NCBI GenBank assembly: GCA_900321915.1
Contig: ONXW01000157.1
Location: 1-8,299 of the forward strand
From: an uncultured Eubacteriales bacterium
Lineage (GTDB): Bacteria; Bacillota; Clostridia; Lachnospirales; Lachnospiraceae
Length of the DNA stretch: 8,299 bases
Direction: 5' to 3'
Shown: piece by piece, positions 6,806 to 8,299 of the stretch
Position numbering within the stretch: the first letter of the stretch is position 1
How the letters are laid out: the number at the start of each line of letters is the position of its first letter
Program-made: the position numbers and the translations under genes
The notes under the pieces: generated by a model
The model's input: only the letters and a program-made list of their open reading frames with translations
Databases searched by the model: none
Told to the model about the DNA's origin: nothing

Positions 6806-6834
6806 TTGCATTTTCCGAAACGAAGGGGTATAAT
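6806..6834 (+). promoter_or_regulatory. Probable sigma-A promoter of argGH
   Basis: TTGCAT at 6806-6811 and a perfect TATAAT at 6829-6834 are separated by 17 bases. Transcription should start near 6841, giving a leader of about 80 bases before argG. The -35 contains another TGCAT, as in the ArgR-like boxes, so the repressor might also contact it. The leader holds a small 5-bp hairpin (6848-6861) with no T-tract. Confidence 0.78.
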
Positions 6835-6922
6835 CGGGGGAGCATTCCGGTACGCATACCGCGATGAACAACAGAAGAGAGCGGTTTTGCAGAGGCGAGA
6901 CCGGAAACAGGAGGAAAAAATT

Positions 6923-8173
6923 ATGGCAAAAAAATACAACAAGATCGTGCTGGCATATTCCGGAGGCCTGGACACCTCTGTCCTGATCCCTTGGCTGAAA
7001 GAGAATTACGGATGTGAAGTTATCGCCTGCTCCGCAGATGTGGGACAGGGAACCGAGCTGGACGGCCTGGAGGAGAAAGCTATCAAGACCGGCGCTTCCA
7101 AGCTGTATATTCTGGACCTGAAGAAGGAATTCGTGGAGGATTACATCATTCCCACCATGAAGGCCGGCGCGTCCTACGAGAAGTACCTGCTGGGAACTTC
7201 CTTCGCCCGCCCCATCATCGCGAAGAGGATCGTGGAAGTCGCGAAAAAAGAGGGCGCGGACGCCATCTGCCACGGCTGCACAGGAAAGGGCAACGACCAG
7301 GTGCGTTTTGAGCTGGCTATCAAGCACTTCGCGCCGGAGCTGGACGTAATTGCCCCGTGGCGTTTCTGGGAGCTGAATTCCCGCGAGAAAGAGATTGAGT
7401 ATGCGGAAGCGCACAACATCCCGCTGAAGATAAACAAAGAGACAAACTACTCCAAGGACAAGAACCTCTGGCACCTGAGCCATGAGGGACTGGATCTGGA
7501 GGAGCCGGCAAATGAGGCGCCCATCAACAGGCCCGGATTCCTGGAGCTGGGGGTTTCCCCGGAACAGGCGCCGGACGAGGCGGAATATGTTTCCATCCAC
7601 TTTGAGAAGGGCGTTCCCACCGCGGTGGACGGAAAAGAGATGGAGCCTCTGGAGATCATTGAGACGCTGAATAAAATCGGCGGAAAGCACGGCGTGGGCA
7701 TCCTCGATATCGTCGAGAACCGCCTGGTCGGCATGAAGAGCCGCGGCGTCTATGAGACTCCCGGCGGAACCATCCTGTACGCCGCTCACGAGAAGCTGGA
7801 GGAGATCACGCTGGATCGCGAGACCCAGCATTACAAGGCGATGCTGGCCATGAAGTTCGCGGACCTGGTATACAACGGCCAGTGGTACACACCGCTGCGC
7901 AAGGCCATGAGCGCCTTTGTTGACGTCACCCAGGAGACGGTGACAGGCGACGTGAAGCTGAAGCTTTACAAGGGAAACATCATTCCGGCTTCCGTGACAT
8001 CGCCCTACACCCTGTTCTCCGAGGGCATGGCGACCTTCAGCGAGGCTGACTGCTATAACCAGGCGGATTCCGAGGGCTTCATCAACCTCTTCGGCCTTCC
8101 GATCAAGGTGCGCGCGCTGAACAGCAGGGAGCTTAAGGAAAAGACCGGGGAAACCTACCCGGATGTGGAATAA
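6923..8173 (+). CDS. argG: Argininosuccinate synthase ArgG
   Basis: This complete 416-residue cytoplasmic enzyme joins citrulline and aspartate with ATP to give argininosuccinate, the penultimate step of arginine synthesis. The N-terminal ATP-pyrophosphatase loop AYSGGLDTS is at 11-19. The synthase core motifs [13 protein letters not shown] (118-130) and APWRFWE (144-150), and the C-terminal segments YETPGGTIL (277-285) and SPYTLFSEG (360-368), are all present. Length is typical of the bacterial family. The ATG at 6923 is chosen because AGGAGG lies at 6909-6914, 8 bases upstream, and the protein then starts [15 protein letters not shown] as the family does; the frame is open further upstream but that part is leader. 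It has its own promoter and ArgR-like boxes, and argH follows 45 bases later. Confidence 0.98.
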   Translation: MAKKYNKIVLAYSGGLDTSVLIPWLKENYGCEVIACSADVGQGTELDGLEEKAIKTGASKLYILDLKKEFVEDYIIPTMKAGASYEKYLLGTSFARPIIAKRIVEVAKKEGADAICHGCTGKGNDQVRFELAIKHFAPELDVIAPWRFWELNSREKEIEYAEAHNIPLKINKETNYSKDKNLWHLSHEGLDLEEPANEAPINRPGFLELGVSPEQAPDEAEYVSIHFEKGVPTAVDGKEMEPLEIIETLNKIGGKHGVGILDIVENRLVGMKSRGVYETPGGTILYAAHEKLEEITLDRETQHYKAMLAMKFADLVYNGQWYTPLRKAMSAFVDVTQETVTGDVKLKLYKGNIIPASVTSPYTLFSEGMATFSEADCYNQADSEGFINLFGLPIKVRALNSRELKEKTGETYPDVE

Positions 8174-8218
8174 AGGGTAATACAACAGGTAAATATACAG
8201 ATTCAGGAGCAGAACAGT

Positions 8219-8299
8219 ATGGCAAAAATGTGGGCAGGTCGCTTCGGCAAGGAGACCGACCGGCTGGTGGATGATTTTAACTCTTCGCTTCCCTTTGAC
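8219..8299 (+). CDS. argH: Argininosuccinate lyase ArgH, N-terminal part (cut by window edge)
   Basis: The first 27 codons read MAKMWAGRFG followed by a segment ending FNSSLPFD, the characteristic N-terminus of argininosuccinate lyase, which splits argininosuccinate into arginine and fumarate. AGGAG at 8205-8209 lies 9 bases before the ATG. The gene follows argG by 45 bases with no terminator or promoter evident between them, so it is probably co-transcribed from the argG promoter. The catalytic regions lie outside the window, so integrity cannot be judged. Confidence 0.93.
   Translation, partial: MAKMWAGRFGKETDRLVDDFNSSLPFD

Noticed and set aside
6848..6861. CGGTA/TACCG hairpin at the start of the argG leader, possible attenuator or riboswitch
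   Set aside because: Only 5 bp, with no competing structure, leader peptide or T-tract; at most it stabilises the mRNA 5' end.
6806..6922. Open frame upstream of and continuous with argG (39 extra codons)
   Set aside because: It covers the promoter and leader; the ArgG family starts at the ATG at 6923, which has AGGAGG 8 bases upstream.
1..8299. CRISPR arrays, insertion sequences, tRNA or rRNA genes, phage or toxin-antitoxin genes
   Set aside because: I found no repeat arrays, transposase-like proteins or structural RNA signatures; nearly all of the window is covered by the genes listed.

Overview
The window looks like a chromosomal segment of a fairly GC-rich Firmicute of class Clostridia, most likely Lachnospiraceae or a close relative. 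The reasons are strong AGGAGG-type ribosome binding sites throughout, a PyrB/PyrI-type aspartate carbamoyltransferase, an argG-argH pair behind AT-rich ArgR-like boxes, and a multi-membrane-span sensor of a kind I associate with that family. This taxonomic call is inference; no rRNA or tRNA gene is present to anchor it.

Layout. Positions 1-40 hold a strong rho-independent terminator that can work in both directions. On the minus strand, pyrB (473-1396) and pyrI (48-479) form an overlapping operon encoding the catalytic and regulatory chains of aspartate carbamoyltransferase. It reads left, away from a promoter near 1440-1467, into the terminator. The 184-base gap between pyrB and the next gene holds this promoter and a divergent rightward promoter near 1525-1533.

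Positions 1581-6759 hold a tightly packed plus-strand operon of five genes, every junction overlapping by 4 or 26 bases: (1) a polytopic membrane protein whose C-terminal half resembles a histidine kinase but lacks the catalytic residues; (2) a second membrane protein with a PAS-like region, a clear phosphoacceptor histidine and an ATP-binding domain; (3) a NarL/LuxR-type response regulator; (4) a four-span membrane protein of the DUF1461/TIGR01906 family, which includes the lipoprotein intramolecular transacylase Lit; (5) a radical SAM protein with an unusual Cys-x4-Cys-x2-Cys cluster motif. I read this as a signalling unit in which a catalytically dead receptor and an active kinase share one response regulator, co-expressed with two possible envelope or metabolic effectors. 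This is the least explained and most interesting part of the window.

The right end is arginine biosynthesis: two ArgR-like boxes spaced exactly 21 bp apart, a promoter, complete argG (6923-8173) and the first 27 codons of argH (8219 to the edge). No terminator separates the five-gene operon from argG. PyrB and ArgG both consume aspartate, and both pathways draw on carbamoyl phosphate, so the signalling operon sits between two related biosynthetic operons, although nothing in the sequence shows a functional link.
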